Positions 23,261 through 32,019 of a stretch of DNA of 64,000 nt are shown in pieces. Position 1 is the first letter of the stretch. The number at the start of each line of letters is the position of its first letter. The DNA lies in NCBI GenBank assembly GCA_028285305.1, contig JANQPV010000021.1:1-64000 (forward strand), written 5' to 3'. The notes under the pieces are model-generated. The model searched no databases. It was not told where the DNA came from and saw only the letters and a program-made list of their open reading frames with translations. The stretch is from Alphaproteobacteria bacterium. Its GTDB lineage: Bacteria; Pseudomonadota; Alphaproteobacteria; SMXP01. The translations under genes and the position numbers were made by a program.

Positions 23261-23482
23261 CGCGTCTTCCTCCTTGGCGCTTCAAATCCCTGAACTCATT
23301 GTTTTGAGTAGCCCATTTGGGTCGCATTCGCAAAAGAACTTGGCGATTTCAGTGGATAGACTTTGAGAGCCGATTGGGCGGATCTTTGGCTCTCTCCCTG
23401 ACATACACGTCATGCCAAGAACAGCGTTCGAGTCTTCTTGCGGCTCGCGTGGCTCTTCAAAAGCGGCGGGCGCCTTTCGGCT

Positions 23483-24340
23483 TCAGTCGTCCTTCCCAAA
23501 CCGCTCGTCCAGCGCCCAAATGCGCTCGAAGCCAACCGTTCGGTTGAGCTCTTCAAACGGCATTCGATTGGTGTTCGCCGTTCCGTTTTGGAGATCCGCG
23601 TAGGAGTGCTGCAAAGCAATGGCTGCCGCCGTCAAACCGATCAAGGGATAAATGGCGACGGAAAAGCCCAGGCGCTGCAAAGTGTCCGGCGGGGCGAGAG
23701 GGGTTGAGCCCCCGTCCACCATGTTGGCGAGAAGCCAGGTCTTGGGAAAAGCTTTGCCGATTTCCTCGAGTTCCTTTTCGGACTCAGGGCTTTCCAGAAA
23801 GAGGATGTCGGCGCCGGCGTTGCGGAACGCTTCGCAGCGGCGCAGGGCTTCGTCCAACCCTAAACTGGTGCGCGCATCTGTCCGTGCAATGATGAGGAAG
23901 TCTTTGCTCTTACGCGCTTCAGCCGCGATCTGAATCTTGGCGGTGGCTTCGCTCAGATCAATCACGTCCCGGTTTTTGGTGTGGCCGCAGCGTTTGGGGA
24001 AGCGTTGGTCCTCGAGTTGGATCGCGGAGGCACCTGCGGTTTCGTAGGCACGAACCGTTTCTTCCACGTTCACGATCCCGCCAAAGCCTGTATCCGCATC
24101 GGCGATCAAGGGCGTCTCTATCACGTCACATATGGTTCGGACTCGGTCCGCCATGTGGGTCGCCGTGAGATAGCCTGCGTCGGGTTTTCCAAGGAGACTG
24201 GCGCTGGTGGCGTAGCCGGACAGATATAGGGCGCCGAATCCCATCGCGTCTGCGATCCGTGCGCTGAAGCCATCATAGATGCCGGGTGCTTGGACCAAGT
24301 CACCGGCTTCCAGTCTCTTTTTCAAATCGGATTTCGGCAC
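23483..24340 (-). CDS. Isocitrate lyase/PEP mutase family C-C lyase
   Basis: 285 residues with the PEP mutase/oxaloacetate decarboxylase signature: QAPGIYDGFSARIADAMGF, ADADTGFGG (Mg-binding Asp), IQLEDQRFPKRCGH with the KRCGH catalytic-loop motif, IARTDA and FLESPES. The family cleaves or forms C-C or C-P bonds in 2-methylisocitrate, oxaloacetate or 2,3-dimethylmalate-like substrates. It is the last gene of the TetR-CMD-VOC-GST-PEPM operon, only 3 bp after the GST gene, so it probably splits a C4-C7 dicarboxylic intermediate. Which reaction cannot be decided. Confidence 0.92.
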   Translation of the reverse strand: MPKSDLKKRLEAGDLVQAPGIYDGFSARIADAMGFGALYLSGYATSASLLGKPDAGYLTATHMADRVRTICDVIETPLIADADTGFGGIVNVEETVRAYETAGASAIQLEDQRFPKRCGHTKNRDVIDLSEATAKIQIAAEARKSKDFLIIARTDARTSLGLDEALRRCEAFRNAGADILFLESPESEKELEEIGKAFPKTWLLANMVDGGSTPLAPPDTLQRLGFSVAIYPLIGLTAAAIALQHSYADLQNGTANTNRMPFEELNRTVGFERIWALDERFGKDD

Positions 24341-24343
24341 GTG

Positions 24344-25081
24344 TTAGTCCGCGCTGTTTCGCTCATATTGAGCGTCGCCAAACAATTGAGAGCGGTGCTC
24401 GTCGTCAAATCCCTCAAGGCCGCCCTCAATGATTTCCGGGCGCACGTGGTCCTTCATTGACGCGAGGCCGCGTTGCACCGCAGGCCGCTCTCTCATCCGG
24501 TCGGCCCAAGCTTTGAGATGGGGACGGCTCGGCATCTGGGGACTGTCGACGGCGTCGACCACCCAGGGCAGGACGGCCATATCGGCTATCGTGTAGGCCG
24601 CGCCAGTAAACCACGTACTGTCCGCCAAATGGGCATCCATCACCGACGTCAACCGGAGCGTCTCGTTCATGTACCGGTCGATGGAATACCCATGTTTTTC
24701 TTTGGCATAAAAAAAGAAGTGTGCGAATTGTCCCATCATCGGGCCCACGCTCGCCATTTGAAACATCAACCACTGGTGGGTGAGCGCACGCGCCTTGCCC
24801 GTGGCGGGCAGAAACTGTCCCGTCTTTTCGCCCAAATACCAGAGGATCGCGCCCGACTCCCAAAGGACCAGCTCTTCCCCGTCGGGGCCGTCCGGGTCCA
24901 CCAGAACCGGGATTTTGTTGTTGGGATTGAGGGCCAGAAACTCCGGTTTGTGCTGATCGCCCGCCAAGATATCGATATACTCTTCTTTGTACGGCAGACC
25001 CATCTCCTCCAACGCGATCGAAACTTTGCGCCCGTTGGGCGTCGGGCTCGTGTAGAGCGTTACTCCTGGTGGTGAGGTCAT
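24344..25081 (-). CDS. Glutathione S-transferase (GstB/Ure2-like)
   Basis: 245 residues. The N-terminal thioredoxin fold has LYTSPTPNGRKVSIALEE and NPNNKIPVLVD; the glutathione-contact motif is LWESGAILWYLGEK. The helical domain contains YTIADMAVLPWV. N-terminal TSPTPNGRK is typical of the Ure2p/YfcG-like group with disulfide reductase or lyase activity. It is one base from the VOC gene and 3 bp from the PEP-mutase-like gene, so it is probably an operon-specific step such as glutathione-dependent opening or dehalogenation rather than general detoxification. Confidence 0.92.
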   Translation of the reverse strand: MTSPPGVTLYTSPTPNGRKVSIALEEMGLPYKEEYIDILAGDQHKPEFLALNPNNKIPVLVDPDGPDGEELVLWESGAILWYLGEKTGQFLPATGKARALTHQWLMFQMASVGPMMGQFAHFFFYAKEKHGYSIDRYMNETLRLTSVMDAHLADSTWFTGAAYTIADMAVLPWVVDAVDSPQMPSRPHLKAWADRMRERPAVQRGLASMKDHVRPEIIEGGLEGFDDEHRSQLFGDAQYERNSAD

Positions 25082-25082
25082 G

Positions 25083-25634
25083 TCAGCGCGCCTGGGTCAA
25101 ATCTGTGGCCGCATCGTCTTTCCAAAGCATGACTTTTGCAGGCGCCGGGGAGGGGTTAAATTCGGTTTCGTCCATCGCGGCGAGCGCCCGTTCGCGGTCG
25201 GCGTCTGTGAATGCGCCGGTTGTCAGGCAGAATTCCACCATGTTGCCGTTGGGGTCCTGGGTATAGACCGAATGGCACCAATTGTGGTCGATCTCAAGGA
25301 CGTCCAACCCCGCGGCGCTCCATTTGTCTTTCCAAGCGATCAACTCCTCCATCGTGTCTACACTGAAGGAATAGTGGTTCGTTCCGCGCGGAAGATTGGC
25401 GGCCGCGTTGAGATCGAATTCGTGATCGGATTGGGTCGGGGTGTCGTGCAGTTCCCAGAAGGCAATGAAACGGCTGTCATCGCCGTTCATCCGGTAGAAA
25501 AAGTGTTTACCCCAGCCGCCTTCCGGGATGGGGGCGACTTCCACTTTCACCAGCTCGAAGCCCATGATCTCTTCATAGAATTTGTGAGTGGCTTTCATGT
25601 CTTTTGCGGCAAGCGCCAGGTGGTGGTAGGCCAT
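25083..25634 (-). CDS. VOC-family metalloenzyme (glyoxalase/extradiol dioxygenase fold)
   Basis: 183 residues. A first VOC beta-alpha-beta-beta-beta unit begins MAYHHLALAAKDM with a probable metal-binding histidine; the second has NHYSFSVDTMEEL, CHSVYTQDPNGNMVEFCL with the usual His and Glu ligands. The length and single pair of units fit lyases, isomerases or small dioxygenases rather than full-length extradiol enzymes. It is embedded in the TetR-controlled operon with 1 and 11 bp spacings to its neighbours. The substrate is unknown; a thiol adduct or catechol-like intermediate is conceivable. Confidence 0.88.
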   Translation of the reverse strand: MAYHHLALAAKDMKATHKFYEEIMGFELVKVEVAPIPEGGWGKHFFYRMNGDDSRFIAFWELHDTPTQSDHEFDLNAAANLPRGTNHYSFSVDTMEELIAWKDKWSAAGLDVLEIDHNWCHSVYTQDPNGNMVEFCLTTGAFTDADRERALAAMDETEFNPSPAPAKVMLWKDDAATDLTQAR

Positions 25635-25645
25635 CTGTCTTCTCC

Positions 25646-26278
25646 CTATTCGTCAACCATGCTCATCACATCTGAGCTCGTCCCTTCCGGAGCGGCTATC
25701 TCAACAATGCGTTCCTCGACATCATCGTACTCCAGGCGCAAGGCTCGGCTCATGACCGCATGCATCATGTACGTGCACGTGATGTACGTAAACTCTAGAA
25801 TTTCCTCATCGGACAGATGCTTCTTCAGAATCGCAAATGTGCCGTCGGCGACGCGGCCGCGCTGGAGCACGAGATCGTCGGTATAAGCGAGAACGGCTCG
25901 CTCGATTTCGCTGTAACAGTCAGCGGTTGGCCAATGAGGAATCGCCTGGATTTGATCTTCGGTGAGGCCGACGTCCCGACAAGCTTTGCAATGCTGAGAG
26001 AACACAAACTGAGAGCCCACCGTGAACCCGGCGCGAATTTGGCCCAGCTCGCGTAATTTGGGATCAATCTTGCGCTCTTCCGATCGGTAAAAGCGGAAGC
26101 CGTCCGTGGTATGAGCGAAGGCGTCGGGGACGATGTTGAAAACGGTCCACCAGTTCCCAGGGGTGCCGGTGGCGGTGCCGGGCTCCTTGATGGGGTCGCG
26201 ATCACCGAACAGGAGATCGAAGATTTGATTTGCGTACGGATTATTGGCCTCGCGGCCCGCTTGTTTGAGACGGGGCAT
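25646..26278 (-). CDS. Carboxymuconolactone decarboxylase/AhpD-like protein
   Basis: 210 residues, all helical. The core around LRELGQIRAGFTVGSQFVFSQHCKACRDVGL corresponds to the CMD/AhpD active-site helix, with two cysteines spaced as C-x2-C after a histidine. This is more like peroxidase-type AhpD than gamma-carboxymuconolactone decarboxylase, which lacks the cysteine pair. Extra helices at both ends make it longer than the usual 110-180 residues. Second gene of the TetR operon, 14 bp after the regulator. It may reduce a hydroperoxide or decarboxylate a ring-cleavage product. Confidence 0.82.
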   Translation of the reverse strand: MPRLKQAGREANNPYANQIFDLLFGDRDPIKEPGTATGTPGNWWTVFNIVPDAFAHTTDGFRFYRSEERKIDPKLRELGQIRAGFTVGSQFVFSQHCKACRDVGLTEDQIQAIPHWPTADCYSEIERAVLAYTDDLVLQRGRVADGTFAILKKHLSDEEILEFTYITCTYMMHAVMSRALRLEYDDVEERIVEIAAPEGTSSDVMSMVDE

Positions 26279-26292
26279 ATTGCTTCACTTTC

Positions 26293-26910
26293 TCAGGGCT
26301 GCAGCCCTGTAAACATGACGTCCAGATACATTTTTTGAAAGGCGCTCACATTGTCCGGCGTTCGGACATCTTCACCGAAGGCTGATTGAACCAGCGGGGC
26401 AACGTTAAAACTCGTGACTGCCGCACCGTGGAGCAGCATTAAGACCTGGAAGGGTTTGAACGGCTTGATCAATCGGGCCTGAATGCATTGTTCGATCAAT
26501 TCCAGAAATTGGCTGTAGCTCTCAGTGAAAAGATTCCGCATGAGCCACTCCAACCGCTCACCTCCTGCTTGGCCTTCCGATAAGATGACACGGCCCAAAT
26601 TTGGGTTTGTGTTCGATTGTTCGATGAGCATGGCGCACGCGGCCTTCAGTGCCGATAGGGGGTCGAGGCTTTGGGTAACGCTTTTTTGAATGGACGCCGT
26701 GCGATGGCTTTCTTCGGCCATGGCGAGCATTGCCGCTTCCCAAAGTCGCCGCTTGCTTTTGAAGTGATAGTGGATGCTTGGCTGGGATACGCCCGCCGAT
26801 TCGGCAATCTCCGTTACACCGACATTGTCATAACCGCGGGCCGCAAAAAGAGAGAGCGCTTCGCCGACAATTCGATCCTTGGCGGAGGTTGATTTCTTCA
26901 AGCCTTCCAC
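26293..26910 (-). CDS. TetR-family regulator heading the CMD-VOC-GST-PEPM operon
   Basis: 205 residues, read from GTG 26910; no better start is in frame and the ribosome site is weak. The DNA-binding domain is canonical: KDRIVGEALSLFAARGYDNVGVTEIAESAGVSQPSIHYHFKSK (recognition helix VSQPSIHYHF). The ligand-binding half is helical. It heads a leftward five-gene operon with spacings of 14, 11, 1 and 3 bp, and a perfect 8-bp-arm palindrome sits 35 bp upstream, so autorepression relieved by a substrate is the straightforward reading. Confidence 0.93.
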   Translation of the reverse strand: MEGLKKSTSAKDRIVGEALSLFAARGYDNVGVTEIAESAGVSQPSIHYHFKSKRRLWEAAMLAMAEESHRTASIQKSVTQSLDPLSALKAACAMLIEQSNTNPNLGRVILSEGQAGGERLEWLMRNLFTESYSQFLELIEQCIQARLIKPFKPFQVLMLLHGAAVTSFNVAPLVQSAFGEDVRTPDNVSAFQKMYLDVMFTGLQP

Positions 26911-26944
26911 TGATTTACGCAGTCTGGTTCATATGTTGATTCAG

Positions 26945-26965
26945 TCTTATCAAAACCTGATAAGA
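26945..26965. promoter_or_regulatory. TetR-type operator
   Basis: TCTTATCA and TGATAAGA are perfect 8-bp arms around AAACC, 35 bp upstream of the tetR-type start; a further half-site GATTATCA overlaps on the right. Size and symmetry are typical of TetR-dimer sites. Confidence 0.65.
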
Positions 26966-27076
26966 TTATCAACCTCAACTACACTTATGTTTGCGCGAGT
27001 CTGTAGAACAGGATCCTTGATTTGGTCATTGTGCCATGAGGTCATCGAAAACCGAAAGGTCTACGCCGCTGTGAGG

Positions 27077-28360
27077 CTACTCCGCCGCTTGTTGCTTAAG
27101 GAGAATTGGGTCGGCTGCATGATGCCAAGGTTGTTCTTGATAATCTTTCAACAGTTGCTCTACGCGCAGATCTTCCGGAATGTTCTGAGGACCGATGATC
27201 CGGTCGATGCTTTCGTGGGCATAGTAGATTCGGCGCTCCATAAAGCTCAGATTGTACCCGCGGAAGCCCGGTGAGACGACGGCCCGCTGCTGTTGTTCTA
27301 AGAATTGCAGATCTTCGCCCATGACCACCTCCCAGAAAGAGAGCAGCGTTTCCCATGCCTTGGGTTTTTCGTTTTTCCCCCAGTCGAGGCCGAAGTGCAC
27401 CACATCTACGCGGGTCCTGTCTTTCGTAGTGGGCCAAAACATCAAGAATTGCCGGGCGCCTTCGGACACGGGTGTGATGATGTTCGGAAAGATATTGTGC
27501 GAGACGTGATAATTCGCGGCGATTTCGCCCATGGGAATTGGTGGCAATGAAGTGTCATCGTCTGCATACCCTCGGTTGATCTTGTCTTCCTCTCCCATGG
27601 TCGTCGGGCAGGTCATGCGCGTGTGGCCATTCGGGAGCAGCCCCATGACGGCGCCTGTTTCATCAAGGGCGGGGCCAACCGTTTTCGGATGAATGCCCTT
27701 GATGTGATAAACTTCCAAGAACGCATCCATGGTGAGCTTCCAATTGCATGTGAGCTCGTAAGATCGGATTGCTGCAGGTCTTAGCTTATCCATTTCGAAT
27801 TGCTCGAATTCGTCCGCAATCATACCGAGCCATTCAAGGAGAGGGGAAGCGTTCGGGTCTTCATTCACAAAGATGAGCCCGTTCCAGGATTCGCATTTTA
27901 CCTCCACGAGGCCAAGACAGGACTTATCGAAAGTTTCTGCGAAGTCGCGTTCATGCATGACGGAAACGAGCTTACCTTGGGTGTTGTATCCCCACTGATG
28001 ATAAGTGCAGCGCAAGAGCCGCTCTTTGCCTTCTTTGTCTCTGACGATCGGCGCGCCCCGATGAGAGCAGACATTGTAGAAGGCTCTGATCTTGTTGTCT
28101 TCGCCCCGAATTAGAAAAATGGAGGCCCACGGAATATCAAGAAGTAAGTAAGAGCCAGCTTCTGGCACTTGACTTTCGTGAGCTGCGTATAGCCACATCT
28201 TCGTCCAAAGGTGCTTCATCTCCAAATCAAAGAAGTCTTGGCTTGTGTACCGGCCGGGCGCCAAGGGCGGAAAACCTTTGAAAGTAGGCGGTGGCGTCTG
28301 GCGGCTAACTTCGCTTGCCATGCGCGCCTTGAGATTCTCGATGGCTTCAGGATGGTCCAT
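27077..28360 (-). CDS. Rieske aromatic-ring oxygenase alpha subunit
   Basis: 427 residues, ATG preceded by GGAGG. Rieske ligands lie in CSHRG and CTYHQWGY; the catalytic iron site is NWKLTMDAFLEVYHIKGIH with the H-x4-H pair. It is only distantly similar to the two Rieske proteins at the left end of the window, and belongs more to the CntA/toluate-like group with FYNVCSHRGAP. It is divergent from the VOC-P450 pair over 134 bp that contain several short inverted repeats, so shared regulation is likely. No reductase is adjacent. Confidence 0.94.
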   Translation of the reverse strand: MDHPEAIENLKARMASEVSRQTPPPTFKGFPPLAPGRYTSQDFFDLEMKHLWTKMWLYAAHESQVPEAGSYLLLDIPWASIFLIRGEDNKIRAFYNVCSHRGAPIVRDKEGKERLLRCTYHQWGYNTQGKLVSVMHERDFAETFDKSCLGLVEVKCESWNGLIFVNEDPNASPLLEWLGMIADEFEQFEMDKLRPAAIRSYELTCNWKLTMDAFLEVYHIKGIHPKTVGPALDETGAVMGLLPNGHTRMTCPTTMGEEDKINRGYADDDTSLPPIPMGEIAANYHVSHNIFPNIITPVSEGARQFLMFWPTTKDRTRVDVVHFGLDWGKNEKPKAWETLLSFWEVVMGEDLQFLEQQQRAVVSPGFRGYNLSFMERRIYYAHESIDRIIGPQNIPEDLRVEQLLKDYQEQPWHHAADPILLKQQAAE

Positions 28361-28398
28361 CAGATCTGTCCTCCGCTATGTTGAATTGTTTATCTAGG

Positions 28399-28409
28399 TT
28401 GGCAGCCAA
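28399..28409. promoter_or_regulatory. Short palindrome in Rieske/VOC divergent promoter region
   Basis: TTGGC-A-GCCAA, nested near a wider CCAAAT...ATTTGG inverted repeat. It is centrally placed between divergent genes and could be a shared operator; short and therefore tentative. Confidence 0.3.
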
Positions 28410-28494
28410 ATCACCTTCGGGCAAGATAATTTGGACAAGCGGGCTGCAGATGCTACCTCTTGGGATGGCGGGACATACTAGGAAGGAGAGGCGC

Positions 28495-29013
28495 ATGTAC
28501 ATAACCCCGATCGTCCAGGTGGCATATTTTGTCAGCGATGCGAGAACTTCCGCTCAGCGTATGGCTGAAACAGTCGGCGCGGGGCCGTTTTTCTTCATCC
28601 CAAGAATAGAGCTTGCGTGGGGTGAACATCGCGGCAAGTCTCAGACGTTTCTGCATTCCTCTGCCTATGGTCAGTGGGGAGAGATTATGGTGGAATTCGT
28701 GCAGCAAGATGAAGAGGGACCGTCGCCTTTCCGGGATATGTATGAACCCGGAGAAGAAGGCATCCATCATGTGGCAACCATGGTCGATTCCCAGTCTGAG
28801 GCTTATGGTCACTATCAGGCACACGGTTTCGAGGTCGCGGCGAAAGCGGAAACGAGTACGGGAACCGAGTTTGCGTTCATTGATGCGGTTTCTTCATTGG
28901 GCCATATGATTGAAATCTATGAAAAGTCCGATCAGTTGCTTGGATTTTACAGCATGGTGAAGCAAGCTTCTAAGGAGTGGGACGGCTCCGACCCTGTGCG
29001 CTCGATTGGGTGA
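28495..29013 (+). CDS. VOC-family protein
   Basis: Start at ATG 28495, with GGAAGGAG seven bases upstream; the longer reading from 28378 has no ribosome site. 172 residues begin MYITPIVQVAYFVSDAR, then GIHHVATMV with a probable metal-ligand histidine and GHMIEIYEKSD with the final glutamate. Like other VOC proteins it could be an isomerase, lyase or glyoxalase. It lies 33 bp ahead of a P450 gene and is probably transcribed with it. Confidence 0.87.
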   Translation: MYITPIVQVAYFVSDARTSAQRMAETVGAGPFFFIPRIELAWGEHRGKSQTFLHSSAYGQWGEIMVEFVQQDEEGPSPFRDMYEPGEEGIHHVATMVDSQSEAYGHYQAHGFEVAAKAETSTGTEFAFIDAVSSLGHMIEIYEKSDQLLGFYSMVKQASKEWDGSDPVRSIG

Positions 29014-29046
29014 CGTGCTTTTGTGCGATAAAAGAGAGATTATACG

Positions 29047-30336
29047 ATGAGTGAGATCAACCGAATGGACAATCCCATTTGTCCGGCTTCGTTGGATGAG
29101 GCGCGGCTTGCGGATCCTGAAGTGCTCGAATGTCCGTTCCCGACCTATGAGCTTCTCCTCAATGAAGCGCCGGTTTGGAAGGATCCGCTGACGGGGATGT
29201 ATATCATCTCAAAGTACGATGATCTGCGGCGAGTCTTGCTCGATACGGAAACGTTTAGCAATTGGCGTCCGGGTAACGATCCGGATCATATGACGGACAA
29301 ACAAAAGATCGCCCACAAATTGTTCCTTGAGAAAGGCTGGTTTCCGGCGGCGTCCCTTGCCGGGCGTGATGATCCCGAACACAAGCAAATGCGGGCCATC
29401 TTTGACAAAGCCTTTCGCGCCAGCCGCATTCGCGAACTGGACGGCGACGTCGAAGCGCTCGCTTACAGCTTGCTCGAAAAGTTTATTGATGATGGAAAAT
29501 GCGAGTTCATTCAGCAATTTGCCGTGCCGTTGCCGCTCATCATTATCTGCCGGCAGATGGGGGCGCCGGATGAGGATATCTGGCAGATTAAGGAGTGGAC
29601 GGACGCCTGGATCAAGGGAGGTGGTTTTGGCCTGACCGATGAAGAAGTGATCTGGGCGACGGAAAAAGAAATTGAGGCACAGCACTACTTCCAGAAGGTC
29701 TTTGAAAAGCTGCGCAAAGAACCGAACGATACGTTGCTGTCTGATCTGGTTAATACCGTTATCCCGGAATGGGGTCGTCCGCTCAATGACAACGAACTGC
29801 ACGCAGAAATGATGCAGGACACATTTGTCGGTGGGTCGGAGACGACGACGAACGCCATCGGGGCGGGGATGATGTTGCTTTGCCGGAACCCGAACGTATG
29901 GGATCAGCTTAAGTCCGATCCGGAGAAGTATCTTCCCACCTTTTGCGAGGAAGTTGTTCGGCTCGAAGGGCCGGTGCAAGGACTGACGCGCTTTGTGACT
30001 CAAGATACCGAAGTCTCAGGCGTGAAGCTTCCCAAGGGTTCCATGGTGTGTGTGCGGTTCGGTGCGGCCAACCGGGATCCCGAACAGTTTGCTGATCCTC
30101 ACACGATCGATTTGGAGCGCAAGAAAGCCGGCTCCCATCTGGGTTTCAGTTCGGGAACGCACCATTGTTTGGGCGCTCCGCTGGCGCGGCGGGAGCTTTA
30201 CTGGGCCTTCAAGGCCATTACCGACCGGATTGACGAGGTTTGGCTTCTGGAGGGCAAAAACAATCTCCGGCATCTCCCCAACTATATGCTTCGTATCATG
30301 AAGGAATTGCATATTGGGTTTAGCCCCAAGAGCTAG
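29047..30336 (+). CDS. Cytochrome P450
   Basis: 429 residues, soluble bacterial type without membrane anchor. The heme-binding loop is GFSSGTHHCLGAPLARRE with the thiolate C374; the I-helix is FVGGSETTTNAIG (261-268) with the usual acid-threonine pair; ExxR is E302-R305. It monooxygenates an unactivated C-H or C=C bond using ferredoxin-delivered electrons; no ferredoxin gene is nearby. Paired with a VOC gene and divergent from a Rieske oxygenase, it probably belongs to a pathway for a terpenoid, steroid or aromatic substrate. Confidence 0.95.
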   Translation: MSEINRMDNPICPASLDEARLADPEVLECPFPTYELLLNEAPVWKDPLTGMYIISKYDDLRRVLLDTETFSNWRPGNDPDHMTDKQKIAHKLFLEKGWFPAASLAGRDDPEHKQMRAIFDKAFRASRIRELDGDVEALAYSLLEKFIDDGKCEFIQQFAVPLPLIIICRQMGAPDEDIWQIKEWTDAWIKGGGFGLTDEEVIWATEKEIEAQHYFQKVFEKLRKEPNDTLLSDLVNTVIPEWGRPLNDNELHAEMMQDTFVGGSETTTNAIGAGMMLLCRNPNVWDQLKSDPEKYLPTFCEEVVRLEGPVQGLTRFVTQDTEVSGVKLPKGSMVCVRFGAANRDPEQFADPHTIDLERKKAGSHLGFSSGTHHCLGAPLARRELYWAFKAITDRIDEVWLLEGKNNLRHLPNYMLRIMKELHIGFSPKS

Positions 30337-30351
30337 CGCTTTACAACTGGA

Positions 30352-30810
30352 TTACTCTTTGAACTTTGCCTCGAACGCGTCAATTTCTGCGCGCGGGACA
30401 TCCCGGGTCCGCTGATGGAAAAACCACAGGTGCCCTTCAGTATCCTTGGCTTCATAGCGCCGATCTCCCCAGTACTGGTCGGCGGGTGGGGAGACGATCT
30501 CGGCGCCTGCTGATTTGGCCCTCTCATAATGGCCGTCCACGTCATCGACATAGATCATGAGACTCTCCGTGGGAGCGCCGGTTGAAGTTGGGCTGGCGAT
30601 GGAATGGGATCCGGCCGGCCCGATCATGATGTATCCGTCGCCCACTTGGATTTCTGTCACGATGATTGAGCCGCCTTTGCCTTCCAACCGGCTATCTTTT
30701 CGTTCCGGAAAGTCGAAGGCGTCATTCAGGAATTGAAGGGCCTCCTTGGGGTTCTCGTAGGCGATTCGCACGGTGATGCGTTGAATGCCGACAGGCGGGT
30801 TTTTGACCAT
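30352..30810 (-). CDS. VOC-family protein (PhnB/YdcB-like)
   Basis: 152 residues: QRITVRIAYENPKEALQFLNDAF opens the first unit; LMIYVDDVDGHYERAKSAGAEIV and YEAKDTEGHLWFFHQRT form the second, typical of the PhnB-like glyoxalase branch in which metal ligands are often lost. The start follows GAGAGGCAAG. Last gene of the SDR-P450-VOC operon, 15 bp after the P450. Confidence 0.87.
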   Translation of the reverse strand: MVKNPPVGIQRITVRIAYENPKEALQFLNDAFDFPERKDSRLEGKGGSIIVTEIQVGDGYIMIGPAGSHSIASPTSTGAPTESLMIYVDDVDGHYERAKSAGAEIVSPPADQYWGDRRYEAKDTEGHLWFFHQRTRDVPRAEIDAFEAKFKE

Positions 30811-30825
30811 GACTTGCCTCTCAGC

Positions 30826-32013
30826 TTAGACGTCCCATGCAACGGGCAGAAGATCGAATCCGTAAAGTACGCTGGGCTCGGTCAAAACGGGCTCGCCGTT
30901 CAGGCGAAAGCCCGGTAACTCGGTGAGGAGCGCCGTCAGCGCAATCCGGGCCTCCATGCGGGCAAGGGGGGCGCCGGTGCAGATATGGGCGCCCCAGCCA
31001 AAGCCTAGATGTTTGCGTGCCTCGGCAGGATCCCGGGTAACATCGAATGTGTCGGGATTCGAAAATTCGCGGTCATCTAAGTTTGCCGCGCCAAACAGGC
31101 ACATTACTTTGGAGTCTTTTGGGATCTCAACGCCATGCAGAGATACGTCCTCGTTATTTGTGCGGAAGAGTCCGTGGACCGGAGACCTGTAACGCAAAGA
31201 CTCTTCGATCAGCACAGGGACGAGACTCAAATCATCGCGCACCAGGTCCAACTGGTGAGGACGTTGTAACAGTTCATGGACAGTGTTGCAGATGAGCATG
31301 GTCGTCGTGCCGCTGCCCGCGATCAACAAAAAGGAAATGAACCCAATCACCTGCCCGATATCCAGTTGTTGGCCATCCTCGGTGGTCGTAAGCATACGGC
31401 TGATGAGGTCATCCGGCAGCGATTTGCCTTCATTGATCAGCGTCTGGCGCTTTTCGATTTCCCGCATGAAGTAGGCGGCAAGGGCCTGACCTGTTTCGGC
31501 ATGGACTTTGGGATCCGCATCTTGAAAGGTGCCGAGCGTGAGAACTTCCACCCACTTCCGGAACATGGGACTGTCCTTCGGATCTACGCCCAGCATGGTC
31601 GAAATGACAAAAAGGGGCAGGTGGACCGCGAAATCGCGCATCAGATCGCATTCGCCCTGCGGCTTTAGTCTCTCGATAGAATCGGCGACGAATGTCTCGA
31701 TCGCGGGCTCCAACGCGTCAATGCTCTTGCGCGTGAATGCCTTGTTGACGAGTCGCAACTGAAAATCGTGTTCGGGAGGATCCACGTTCACGAGCGCGGT
31801 CGCGGCTTCCGGACTGGAATAATCTGTCCCCGGACCGAACTTGCTCGACCACATCTTTGTGTCCCGAAGAATGGCCTTCACGTCTTCGTAGCGGCTGACC
31901 GAAAAGAACCCGTATTTCTCGGAGTGATGGACAGGGCAGGCGTCCCGCAATACCCTAAACGTCGCATGTGGATCTTGTTGGAAGGCGTCAGACTTTACGT
32001 CGAAATCGGTCAC
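30826..32013 (-). CDS. Cytochrome P450 with atypical I-helix
   Basis: 395 residues. The heme loop is GFGWGAHICTGAPLARME with thiolate C345; ExxR is E271-R274. The I-helix reads IAGSGTTTML (231-240): the acidic residue that normally precedes the catalytic threonine is glycine. Family knowledge says that acid-alcohol pair assists proton delivery for O-O cleavage, so this enzyme may rely on substrate or water, or do atypical chemistry. It lies 6 bp after the SDR gene. Confidence 0.94.
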   Translation of the reverse strand: MTDFDVKSDAFQQDPHATFRVLRDACPVHHSEKYGFFSVSRYEDVKAILRDTKMWSSKFGPGTDYSSPEAATALVNVDPPEHDFQLRLVNKAFTRKSIDALEPAIETFVADSIERLKPQGECDLMRDFAVHLPLFVISTMLGVDPKDSPMFRKWVEVLTLGTFQDADPKVHAETGQALAAYFMREIEKRQTLINEGKSLPDDLISRMLTTTEDGQQLDIGQVIGFISFLLIAGSGTTTMLICNTVHELLQRPHQLDLVRDDLSLVPVLIEESLRYRSPVHGLFRTNNEDVSLHGVEIPKDSKVMCLFGAANLDDREFSNPDTFDVTRDPAEARKHLGFGWGAHICTGAPLARMEARIALTALLTELPGFRLNGEPVLTEPSVLYGFDLLPVAWDV

Positions 32014-32019
32014 AGATCT

